A stretch of DNA of 64,000 nucleotides, from the NCBI GenBank assembly GCA_013397845.1, contig VZTG01001889.1, forward strand, positions 1 to 64,000. The letters run 5' to 3'. The notes under the pieces were generated by a model, which saw only the letters and a program-made list of their open reading frames with translations, was not told the DNA's origin and did not search any database. Each line of letters begins with the position of its first letter. Position 1 is the stretch's first letter. Positions 35,236-46,055 of the stretch are shown here, one piece after another. This stretch comes from Melanocharis versteri (Eukaryota; Chordata; Aves; Passeriformes; Melanocharitidae). The position numbers were made by a program, and so were the translations under genes.

Positions 35236-35500
35236 GTGCCCAGTTTCGGTTTCCTGCGGGAGCAGGGGCGGCGGGAGCGGCTTCCGGGAATCGGCGCTGC
35301 CGGACGCGGCCGCGGGAGGGCGATGGTGCGCCGGGGCCGGGGCGTGAGTCAGGGGCCGGGATGGCCGGGAATTCCAGCCGCCCTGCCGGGAATCCCCGGC
35401 CGCGCAGGGAAAACCCCCCCGGGGCACCGGGGTGCTGCTGCCCTGACCCCCCGAGGTGGCTTCGGCACCCACTCGATCCGCTGACCCCTGGCGGAGCCTG
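35236..35500. promoter_or_regulatory. Small CpG island with ISRE, GAS, AP-1 and kappaB sites
   Basis: Sites read directly: ISRE AGTTTCGGTTTCCT (35,242-35,255, perfect consensus); GAS TTCCGGGAA (35,282-35,290); AP-1 TGAGTCA (35,345-35,351); kappaB-like GGGAATTCCA (35,367-35,376, one mismatch); kappaB GGGAATCCCC (35,388-35,397, perfect); and GGGAAAACCC (35,407-35,416, one mismatch). Known function of these motifs: binding of IRF/ISGF3, STAT dimers, Fos/Jun and NF-kappaB. A donor-like GTGAGT on the plus strand follows at 35,344. The island could be a distal IRF1 promoter/enhancer (7.3 kb upstream of exon 2), a promoter for an unannotated plus-strand RNA, or both. No TATA box was seen. Confidence 0.65.
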
Positions 35501-37640
35501 GAGAAGGAAACCAGAATTGCTCTCTGGGATGAGTAATGCTGCTCGCCGGGTCAATTAAAGCGGGAAAGGGAAATATTAAAGGTTAATTGAAGTTAGAGTG
35601 TTTTTTCACATTAAAGGTATGCTGTTTTCCCTGGGCGTTTTAGAAAAGATGATTTATATGTAAAATAGAAAAATTACATAAAATATTATATATCAATTAT
35701 AGAATATATATGTTATTAATTATATATTATATTTAAAATAGATATATTCTAGAACCCCCGGTAATATTAGCATATACTATATAGAATACATATTACACTT
35801 AAAATACAATAAATAATTATACATAATTCAGCACATATTTGTACTATCTATATGATTTTTTTTTCTCCTGGGCATGATAGAAAAGACAATTCTTTTGAAC
35901 TTCCTATATAAAGTCATAGTTAATATTACAGTGCAGCTGGAGCCGTTCCTCCTTGAAGCAGGATCCAGGTGGGTCGGAGGGCAGGTGTCTGCAGTGATTT
36001 GGGGATACAGCGACCCAGACAGAGCTCCCAGCATCTTTAGAGTTGAAAAGTTCCTCTTTTTCCTGACTCTGAGCTCGTCTTGCTGACCCTGAGCTCATCC
36101 TGCTGACTTGTGCCAGCAGCGTGGTTCATTTTCTTCTCGTGGGTAGTTTCATCACGCCCTGTTCAGGCTTTGCACATGCGTTTCTCCTCACCATTCCTAG
36201 ATGTTTTCCACGGCCCACTGTAGCTGGAGCCAAATCAACCCATTCCTTTTTCTCCACCTTTTGGCCCCTCTCAAGTGCACACTCTGAATCCAGGGAAACC
36301 TGTCCAAGGAACTTCCCCATGAGCACTTGCCTGCCTGGATTTAACTTGTATGTGACTGCACCCGGGGTTAAACCGCTCTGCTGATATCCCCTTGTTCTTT
36401 AGGCAAAGACTTTTGGGCTGTCACCTCCTTCCTGCTCCAGTGGAAAACGAGGCAAAGGGTTCATACGGATGTGCCCGGTGGATTGTGTCCCACAGGGATT
36501 GCCTTCCTCTGGGTGGCACTGGGGGGACAGGGATTGCTATGGGGATGTGCTGAGCACGAATGGGACTTGGGCTCAGCTCAGGAATCGGAATCTGGGGGAC
36601 TTGGATCGAACGAAGGAGCTCTGCGCACCAGAAGGAAGGAAAGCCTTGTCTAGGATTTTTCCTGCCCAAAAGCTCTCCCGGGAGGTGCATCAAGCATTTC
36701 TGGTCTCCTGTTGCCACCAGCCGTCAGCCGCCCACCGCCACCTCCTACTCCTGGGCGGAGGCTGCTCTGCTTTGGGGATTGAGCTGCAGCAGAGTAAAGC
36801 GTCTGACAAATCAACGTCTGCACGAACAACTTATAAATAATAATTTTGCTAATTAACCCTTGTTTCACTATCAATTGTTCCTGCTTTGCCCATCTTATGC
36901 AGCAATGCTGTGAAAAACTGTATTTTTCCTTCATAAAAGTTCCTTTCTAAAACTGTAGAAAACACTGGGAAAATCAGCATTGATGTGGCAAGAAAATGTT
37001 TTGTTTCTGGGTATTTGTTCTGTCATCACAGGATTCTCACCTATCTTTCCCCCGGTGTTCCCGAGGATGCCCCCGGAAAAGGAGCAGCGATGCTGACATG
37101 TTGTATCAGGACATGCCTGACCCAGGAGTTTGGAACACGTTAAATCAAACGCTTGGCAACACTGTGACAAGTGCCGTGTTCATCTGCTCAGCTTCTTTTT
37201 CCACCACGTCAGGTGGAAACCTACGTTGGTAGGTTTTGGAAGAAGCTTCTCCTATGATCAGAAATACCCTGGAGGAGCCCACCTCTCTCTCTGACCAAAA
37301 ATCTCTTCTCAATTTTGTTCTCATTTCTTTCTCCTATATTGAATTTTTTTTTTTAAGAAATTAATTTATGCTGGGATGTTCATAGAAAAAAATGCAAACA
37401 TCGTCCAGGGAGCTAGAGAGAACGTATGAGCTCAGCTCTGTTACAGAGGTGGGTATCTTAATGGGCTCTCTGGTTTTTAATTCATGGATCATTAGAAATA
37501 GCTTTCAGCAATATATTTGCTCACTCATCTCAAGGATCTAATTCCTCTGACTGATAACTAGATTTCCTGAAGTGTGGGAATATCTCGGAAGAAACCTGGG
37601 GGGAAAGAAGGGGGGAGAAAGGCAGAGACAAACGATTATT
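35500..37640. other. Intergenic stretch between the island and the IL5 3' end
   Basis: Contains a strongly AT-rich patch (about 35,640-35,830) and unique sequence. No coding exon was recognised. The AT patch resembles a decayed microsatellite. Confidence 0.45.
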
Positions 37641-37643
37641 CAC

Positions 37644-38467
37644 TTTATTAAAAGTAGTAAATTACAGAATAAATATTTTCTCCAAAAACCTTTTGTCTAT
37701 AAAACATAACATAATTTAATTGACACAATAGAAATAAATTTGTACTGATCTAAACACTCCTATCCATTAACATTATAAAAAAAATTAATTCTATAAGTGC
37801 TATGTGTTCAGATCCTTATAAATCTTTAGTTGTCAAATTTACACTGATCTACCAAAGTTGCAGGTAGAGTAGAATCCCAGGATGTGTTTCTCAGTGCTTA
37901 TGGAATAAGGAGGTTATGTGAGAGCAGTAAAACTTTCCAGCAGAAATCTGACCTTAAACCTTCAAAGTTAGAAGGGTATTCTGACTGTCCCGTACTGCTG
38001 TCCTCCCCGTTGCACTGGCCCAGTCTGGTTTCAAAGAAAGGCAAAGGGGATATATTCACATCCCATATCATCTGTCACTCGGTGTTGATGGCACAGCAAG
38101 ACCTGCGGAGCCAGGCGATGATCAGATGAGGGCTTTGCTGTGAGCCAGCTGCTTCTGCTCACACCCACCCCTATTCAGTCTCCTTGTGACTCAGAAATTA
38201 ACTCTTCATGAGAAACACAGAGGTTTTATGCCTAGTCAGGTCCTTCTGTAATCCCCTGCATGATTTGGTTTATCAAGCATTTCAATTTTCATCTCAAAAT
38301 ACAAATGTCATTTTGCCATCAAATACTTTGAGTCGCCAAACACAAACCAGTGCAGTACCACTGAAACTGAAGGTGTGCTCTGCCAGATTTTAACACAAAG
38401 GAGGAACGCTTCTTAAACAAGGAAAGATTTTACTGCTCATATAAATTTACAGCAATTTTAGAAACAT
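37644..38467 (-). other. IL5: Probable IL5 3' UTR with AU-rich elements
   Basis: Downstream of the IL5 stop, the minus strand carries at least five ATTTA pentamers (TAAAT on the plus strand, for example near 37,659, 37,670, 37,735, 37,820 and 38,442). An AATAAA signal lies at 37,649-37,644. Many cytokine mRNAs are destabilised through such elements. The polyadenylation site is inferred from the signal only. Confidence 0.5.
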
Positions 38468-41445
38468 CTAACTCTCCACTCTTGTGTTTTTTAATACTTT
38501 TCGGGTGAATGTCATCAGCTTTTTTATAAATATTGTTGTGCTTCTTCTTTCTGTATCACATTTCCCCTGAAAAATTAATCAAGAAAATGAAATTGCTTAA
38601 TATTTAATCATTATTTAGAGCTTTTTAATCTCAAAATAATTTTATAAATGATACCATTTTTCTTTAATTTGTTTATCACACATGTAAATCCTTATTTTAG
38701 AGGTGGATCAAGCTCAATATTAGAACAAGGGAAGGATATAAACCTGAAATAATGCCAGGATTTATTCTTCCATGTACTAAAAACAAGCCAGTACAGAAAT
38801 TACTCTCTCTTCTGGATGTAAAAATTCATTTGTGAATTATAGATCTTATTTTGTTACATCTCTGCTGCATGATCTCTGGCAGACGGCACATAAATTCCTA
38901 CCTCTTTTGCCAGGCTTGGCATCAGCCATTGCTTCAGTCTTTCAAATTTCTGGAAAAAAGCACTGAATTTTTTCATAGCTGGATTATTTTTCAGCTGTTC
39001 TGTTCCTTCAAAGATTGTGCTGATACAATTCACATCCTAAGATGGAAGAAATTGAAAAATTGAGATACAAGAATTCATAACCACAAGCTACAATGAGTTT
39101 ATTAAAAATCATTGTGAGGTTTGGCCAGCTGCCTTGGTGGCAAATTCATCCTTATTGACTTTTGGGCTTGAGTTTGCAAACAACTTAGGCGAGTGTGCTT
39201 ATCTGCTGTAAACATTTATTTACTCTACAGACAGAAACCTGGCAACGGATAGTATCTGCTGGCGTGTCTTGTAATGTCCAGATGAAATATGTCATTGTTG
39301 AAAGACTCAGCCCTCTTCTGCAGCCATGTGAAGACTGGTTTGATTTCTCACATCTGCTCCTGTCTCTCCAACACAAGACAATGAAAACAAATGAACTTGA
39401 AGCTACTCCAAACATTAACCCATGTGACATCTGACACCTGCATGCTAGGAGAGATGGGGCCCTTGTCCTGTCCCAAGGGTGGCCATGCTGGTCCTCTGCC
39501 ACAAAGCAGTCACTGGCTTTGGTCTCTGAGACCTTGTGGTCTGGACAAGGCCACCAGAAGGGGGAGAAGGGATGTGGGATGGAAGCCAAACAAAGAATGA
39601 TGATGGTCACACTCTCCAGTGTGGGGCTGTTCTTAAAGCGATCAGCTAAACTCACAAAGAAGGAAAGAAAGAGAGGACATGACCATCAGCAGCAGGAACA
39701 GATTTAGATGTTATGGGAGAAGAAAGTGATGAAAAATGAAGAAACACCTAATCATTGAAGACTGGAGGAAATGCAGGCAACTGCTGAAGGTCAGCATTGC
39801 ACCCATGATGTTCTTGACCAACGTGTATCTCCTGATAGTCATTCCTGGATGCTGCACAATGAATAAGATCATTTTTCCCATAGCTTTGCTTGGGAAGCCA
39901 CATGCTTCTGCCACTGACAAACAGCAAATACAGAGACTCCAAGGAAGGCTCTGTCACCTCTGGACTCAAAGAACAGGCGAGACGGAAGCAGCTCTTCCCC
40001 TCAAAGGAGAGCTGGGCACTGGCACAGTGGGTTGTGGTGGTACCACCAGGAACCTCATCAGGGAAAGGTACAAGAGAGCTGCCACCATTGGGAACTGCTG
40101 ACTCTGGGTTAGAACCTCAGAGCTAGAGCCCCAGCCCAGGAAGAGAGCTCCTCCAGAGAGGATCCAGAGAGAAGTGACAGAGCTGGGAACTTTACATCTA
40201 ATTTGCAAGGAATGGGCTGGATTGGGATGGTATGGGATGGAAACCCCAACCCTCCCATAGCTAGTTTAAAGCAAAAAATGGGAATTATTCTGCTCCTTCA
40301 ATAAAACAATGAGTCAGATTACATTCCCACAAATAGCCATCTGGCCACACTATTAGCAGAAGACCTCTGTGCGGGACTGTGGTCTGTGGAAACCAAGATT
40401 CTAGTAGATGCATAGCAAAGAAAAAAGCCTCATTAACAGTGTCTGCACGATGAGGGAGTTATTTAAAGTTATCTGAAAAAGAAAATCTGAGAGAGGATAG
40501 GAGACATTTATTGGAGAAGCAAAAGAAGGTGGGAAATGCATAAAGGGGAGTTTGATCTTTAAGACAGACCCTGTTCATGGACACCCGGCCACGGTGTCCT
40601 GTTCAGGGGGCATTAACATTACCCTTCAGAGAAGATGAGGTAATACAACTGTTTAATCCTCTAACTGATGGCAAGGATATAAAAAGCCATTTCTAGAAGT
40701 GGACTAAATGAAGTAGACTAAACAGAAGATTTTTTCAGACATAGAAGCAGGAAGTGTGAATGAATGTGTTCATTTCTTTTTAGCTGTATCTCATTCAGAA
40801 AGCTGATTCAGAAAATCATTCCGTGTGTGTGTTCTGCAGGAGATTTACGAAAACATAAAACAAGTATAGTTGCTGTCCTTTTATATTGCAGCATCTTTTT
40901 TTGACTCATAATTTGATTGGTTTTAATAATGTTTTGTATCTAATGACAGTTTATATCTTATAATTATTTTTATATCTTATAATAGCTACACTTAAAGTAA
41001 TTGTTTGCTCTTAAATACAGAGAGTATTTTAGGAGACAATTTAAGAACTGCCTTAATTTCTAGTGAAGAAATTAACCAAAAAAAGTTACTTTTATTTAAA
41101 AAAACTTTTACTTACATCGATATTGTTAGGAGTTTCAATCCTCAGATTCTGAAAAATAACACATTAAATTCAGCCTTTCAAATATCTTCTTCATTAACAC
41201 TGATAAAAATATAATAGATAAAAACGTAGATTGTTTTACTTTCAAAAATTTTAAATATTCAAGAACAAGAGGATTCGGTATATTAAATTTTAGATTAGAA
41301 AAATGAAAATTGAATTTACCCGAATGTCCTTTGTCATCACCTCACACATTTGCTGTAGTAGTGTCAGTAATTCAGCCATGCTGCTCATCTGGGGAGCAGC
41401 AGAGATGCCTGCAGCCAGCAAGAGAAGGCAGAGATGGGTCTTCAT
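38468..41445 (-). CDS. IL5: IL5, interleukin-5 (four exons, intact)
   Basis: IL5 is the secreted dimeric four-helix cytokine that drives eosinophil and B-cell responses through IL5RA/CSF2RB. Exons: 41,445-41,320 (42 codons), 41,148-41,116 (33 nt), 39,036-38,902 (135 nt), 38,566-38,468 (32 codons plus TAG). Every junction is GT/AG in phase 0, giving 130 residues (human 134). The signal peptide MKTHLCLLLLAAGISA is clear. The 33-nt exon 2 (NLRIETPNNID) matches the size and sequence of mammalian IL5 exon 2 (LRIPVP core). Exon 3 has CISTIFEG where mammals have CTEEIFQG; exon 4 begins GKCDTERR where mammals have KKCGEERR and ends in ES. C57 and C101 correspond to the two cysteines that cross-link the human dimer, with similar spacing. 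C34 in helix A is extra. No N-glycosylation sequon is seen. A CATAAAA TATA-like box lies at about 41,496-41,506. Position between IRF1 and RAD50 agrees with synteny. Confidence 0.92.
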
Positions 41446-41495
41446 CCTTCTGATGTGCTCAGAGAACCTGTAAGTGGTTCTGGACCAGTCCTCTA

Positions 41496-41506
41496 CCATT
41501 TTATGG
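41496..41506 (-). promoter_or_regulatory. IL5: IL5 TATA-like box
   Basis: CCATAAAATGG on the minus strand lies about 55 bases upstream of the IL5 ATG, a normal spacing for a T-cell cytokine promoter with a short 5' UTR. Confidence 0.55.
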
Positions 41507-42689
41507 TCTCTACAAGGAAATAACGGTTTAGGTTGAATTTTAAAACTGATTAAAAAAAAAAAAAAAGCCATTCATTGAGACTTTCTGGAAGAGAAAGGTT
41601 CCAGTAAATTTGGTGTTTAACCTTGGGACAGCCTCCTTACCCAATCAGCTTTTCCATGGAAAGTAGGTAGTAAATATATAAGGAGTGGCTTTCCAACTTT
41701 AAAATTAGTAAAGCATAGAATGACCCAAAGCATGACCAAGCAGATGCTATCTCCACAGCACTTCTCTAGAAATCAAAGCTTCTTTGTTCACAGAGTGTGA
41801 TCATCTGCTAGACAATAGGAAAAAGACTGGTATAAGAAAAAAACCCCAACACACCCCATGGAAAATATGTGGCCCATTGCCTAGAAAGGAAAAATTACAG
41901 CACTTGTGCAATATTGGTGGCAAAATTTTGACAAAAGGCAGGTATTCTGTAAGAGTTAATTAGTATACAGCAGGAGAAGCCACTGCCCTGGAGCATCAGG
42001 GTGGCCCCAGGGATAGGCACAGCAAAGTGGCCCTTTTTGGGTGGTAAGGAGGGATGCAGGGTGCCTTGAATGCATCAGCCCAGACTTCATGGGCACAGTT
42101 GGTGCCCCAGAGTTGATTTTGTGTCAGGACAGTGGTCCCCTTACTGCCCCATTCTCTGGCCAGGAGCTGACAAAAGGGAAGCCCGCCAGGTTTGTGAGGG
42201 TCCAGTCTAAGAACAGTCTAAGGACAGCATTGAAGGCATTGTGGTGTGTTACTTGGCCAAACCAGCCACTGACTTGTGTTTCCCTCTTTCCTGGAAGCTG
42301 GAAAAACTCCTTTTTAACTTCCTTCTAAAAAAAATGATGTTATTTTACGGAAGTGAAGGCAGCACCTGTGGTGGCTGCAAGTGCAGCCCCGTGTCTGCCG
42401 GGCAGGAGCAGATCCACTGGCTCCACTCGTGGGGTCTGATGCCGCAGCATTTCAGAGTAAGCATCTCAATATCTCAATACTTTGAATTGGGGAAGTCAAA
42501 AGTCAGTAGTGGTTATGTGGCTTAGCTCAAGCTAACCTGCAAGCTGGCTGCTGCCTGTTTTGCTGTATCTGTTTGTCATCTCTAACAAGATGAGTGTTTT
42601 TTTCACACTTCACGCTTATGTGTAGAACTTTCTCATCACACAGCTCTGAGGATCATATCTTTGTAGAAGTGTGGCAAGTAATAAGGAAG

Positions 42690-42885
42690 AAACTTTTTAC
42701 AATAAGGAGGTAAAACACTGGCACAGATTATCTGGAAAAGCCTCATCCCTGGAAGTGCAAGACCAAGCTTGGGTGGGGGCCTGAGCAACCTAGTCTAGTG
42801 GAAGGTGTCCCTGCCCATGCCATGGAATTTGGAACTAGATGGTCTTTAAGGCTCCTTTCAATTCAACTCTGTGATTTTGTGGACT
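42690..42885 (+). mobile_element. CR1 LINE 3'-end fragment
   Basis: CR1 tail: CTAGTCTAGTGGAAGGTGTC, then GATGGTCTTTAAGGCTCCTT, then CAACTCTGTGATTTTGTGG. Confidence 0.88.
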
Positions 42886-45800
42886 CTGCATAAGTGCATC
42901 TCTGGGAGATGCAAATGCGAAGAACATGACTGGCACTACCAGTTGCCCTTGGGCTGAATTTTTAAGCCATACAACCGAAAAGATTAAGCCCCACTCTTGG
43001 CTCACTGTGTTTTTGGTATTTCACAACTTGCTTCCTTTGGTCTCCTTCAAACTCATACTAGTTTTTCAGGCAAAGCCTCCTCTTCCCTTCGGCTGGCACC
43101 TGGGCTGCACCTGCCAGCCAGGCTGAGGTTCGACCCCACCATTAGAGACCTCTGTAGGTAACTCAGTTTTAACTCAAGGTTTGTTGGAAAACCCCACTTT
43201 TTTTCACCTTTTCCTTGGCCAACAGTTGGCCCATTCACTGTAGCATCGTGTTTCCCATCCCCACTGCAAAGGATTGCCCACGGGGCTGCTGGACACTGCT
43301 GTGTCCCCCCAGCTCAAACCTCACCACGCTGGGGCTGCTTGGCACAGAGAGCACATCTGTCTCCAATTCCATTCCTGGCCAGAGCAACTGCCAACAGATT
43401 TTGTCTCAGGCTTTTTCTTTTTTTCCTTCTCTTGCATTTGGTCTTTGCAGCCAATTCTGCAGAATCCCAGCACTGTCCCAGAACTTTGTATGACCTGTAT
43501 GACTGTTCTTTTCCCCTTGATAAACTTAGTCTGCAGGAGATAATTCCCAGTTCCGAAGAACTCACGGGTATTTTTGTTAAATATAGCAGTAGCATGAGCT
43601 GGTCTTTCAGCTTTTCTCAGCTCCAAAGTAACAAGATTTGTCCTTCACTGCTTGCTCTTTTACTACTCTCTCTTCTTGTGACATATTCCAAAATCACTGT
43701 ACTTTTCAATGCAGGGATTTTTCCTTTTCCTCTTTTCCTTCACTTTTTCCCCTATTTTGCTTGAGGTAACAGAACTGCTCAGGTGCCTTTTTTTCTCTCT
43801 AAGCTGGCTCAGTGCTCCTACAGAAATCATAGTCACATCTCCTGAGAGGTTCATTATTGCACAGATGGTTTGAGGTTTTGTTTTTAACATGAATGCAGGG
43901 TTAAGAAGCTGAAGGAGGATGTAAGAAAAAAATAGGGCAATGAAAGCAACAGGTCCTGACCTCAATACTGTACATCTCTGGTAACTACAGTTCTGGAATT
44001 TGTCTGATCTGGGAGTATGAGCAGAGTGAAGGCACCACAAACACGAATAGAATTGGTAGGAATAGGAATAAGAATAAGCAAAGAAAATATTTCAGAAGAA
44101 ACTCTGGAGACTGGAGTAACAGACAGCAAGTGGAAATCCATACTGCTGGATCTATCCAAAGTGTCTCTATTTCAATTTGGAATGATCAGGACGATGGAAG
44201 TTAACAAACAATCTAATTAATCAGTTAATTCATGATTTTTTATACTAATGAAAAAGGCATTTCAGTGAGAGTCAGGGTGTGATAAGTGTTCACATTAGAG
44301 CTGGTTTAGGAATATTATTTAAGAAAATAATCAGATGATGCAGAGTGTGAAAACAAAGTTATCCTAAAGGCTAGGCAAGGTGCTGCTGATGCCAGCTGAG
44401 ATCACCCCAGGCAAGGGCTTCTTTGAGTCAAGAAATGGTGATGATTCTTGCAGGTATGTTCCTGCATTAGGTTGATGCACTCAGTGAAAGCGTTGTAAGA
44501 ACTGAGCTGCAACTCTTTGTAGGAGCTGTTTTTGCTCTTTCATGTAGATGCGTGTGAAGTTACAATGCTCAGATAAGGTTTCTTTACTGGTGTGAGTACA
44601 AAATGCAGCACTGCTATGGTGCAGTATCTCATGCCTCCCTAGCCTGCCAGGCTCAAGAAAATGGAAATTTCTGGAAACCAGGGAACAACTCCTGCAGAGA
44701 TGCTCTGGAATGCTTTCTCATATGGTTATGTTTCAATATTTTGTGCTAGGAACTTAGCTTAAAGCAAACCATTTGAAATGGAGTTTTCTCTTATCTTGAC
44801 AAATTTTCTGATCCTCAAACTCATCCAATATCCTGGGGTTGTAGAAACTGTTTTAACCTTTAGTTATACTCTCACTTGTAACAGACAGTAATGGAGAGAA
44901 GCCAGGTGAGTGCAAAAAGCAGGTCACTAGGACGGAGTCATATTCACCATATTTAACGAATGATTCGTTAGCTTTTTCCTGCCTTCCAGAAGTACGTGCC
45001 CCTTGTGAGGGTGGCTGATACAGCAAGGTACACATGCATGTCTGACTGCTCTAGCAGTGAGAAGAATTCATGCTTCCTACAATGGTCAGCAAAGATAAAT
45101 GCCTGGACTTTGTTCTTGCATTCCAAAGTAGTGCTGCTTCATAGTGCTGCTCCTGTAGCATCTCTGTCCCAAAACTACCCTGGTGATTCTTCAAACGCCA
45201 GTTCCAAGCCAGGGAAATTGTGAAATTTAGTGAAGACTTGTTTTGACCTAAATTACATGAAATAAAACCTTTTCCTGGGAAACAGGCTGCTGGGAGGAAT
45301 TTTATTTACAGTTCTGTGACAGTCTGTGGGAGTGACTGCTTTCTGGAAACAATATGTGCAGTATCTGGCCAGTTTTTTCACAGCTCCCTTTTAGCACCAG
45401 ACACTGCTGTCGGTAGGACTCTGTCAGATCCTACTCTAAGACCAGCTTGACTGAACTGTTGCACAAAATGGGAAAAATAAAGGCAGAAGAGAAAAGACAA
45501 AGGAGGGAACTGTTGCTCAAGACTCAGACAAAATGTGGATGTCATCTGCTGATCGCTCTCTGCCCTGGGCTGGAGCAAAGGCACAACTGCTGGCTGGCCC
45601 AGACTGTATTAGAAAGCTTTTAAGCACCATGGGAAATGCCAGTGGAATGGTAGCCAGAATAGCAAAATGTTTAAAAAAAACCCCATAATCCATTGTCATG
45701 TATCTCCCTGAAGTGCTGAGGCAGAAGAACAGTGCTGGGTTGCTTATCACTTCAGATCTCAGGACTTCCTTCTGGCAGCTTTAGCATCTCTCCTGCTTTC

Positions 45801-45937
45801 TGAAATCCTTTGCTTTCCCACACCAGAAAATGAAACTTGTAGGAGCTCAGAAACCTGTGATTATGATTTTTTCAGCCTAAACCACTCAGTATATTCATCC
45901 CTAAATGTTTTGTTTCTTTGTTTTCTGATTTTTACAG

Positions 45938-46055
45938 TGGCAGCGACGCACTGGGTTTCAGCTCTGACAGCATCACACCCTGCAACAGGAGCCTGTCTCG
46001 GCACCGGGTGCCCTCTGCACTCAGGAAGACCTTCCCAAGAGCAGGCTCTGCCTAG
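45938..46055 (+). CDS. Possible orphan terminal exon (unidentified)
   Basis: A good acceptor (TTTTCTGATTTTTACAG) ends at 45,937. It is followed by one base of a split codon, 38 codons with protein-like composition (begins GSDALGFSSDSIT, ends KTFPRAGSA) and a TAG at 46,053-46,055. GC content is higher than in the flanks. I recognise no family and see no partner exon. It may be a chance frame. Confidence 0.2.
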
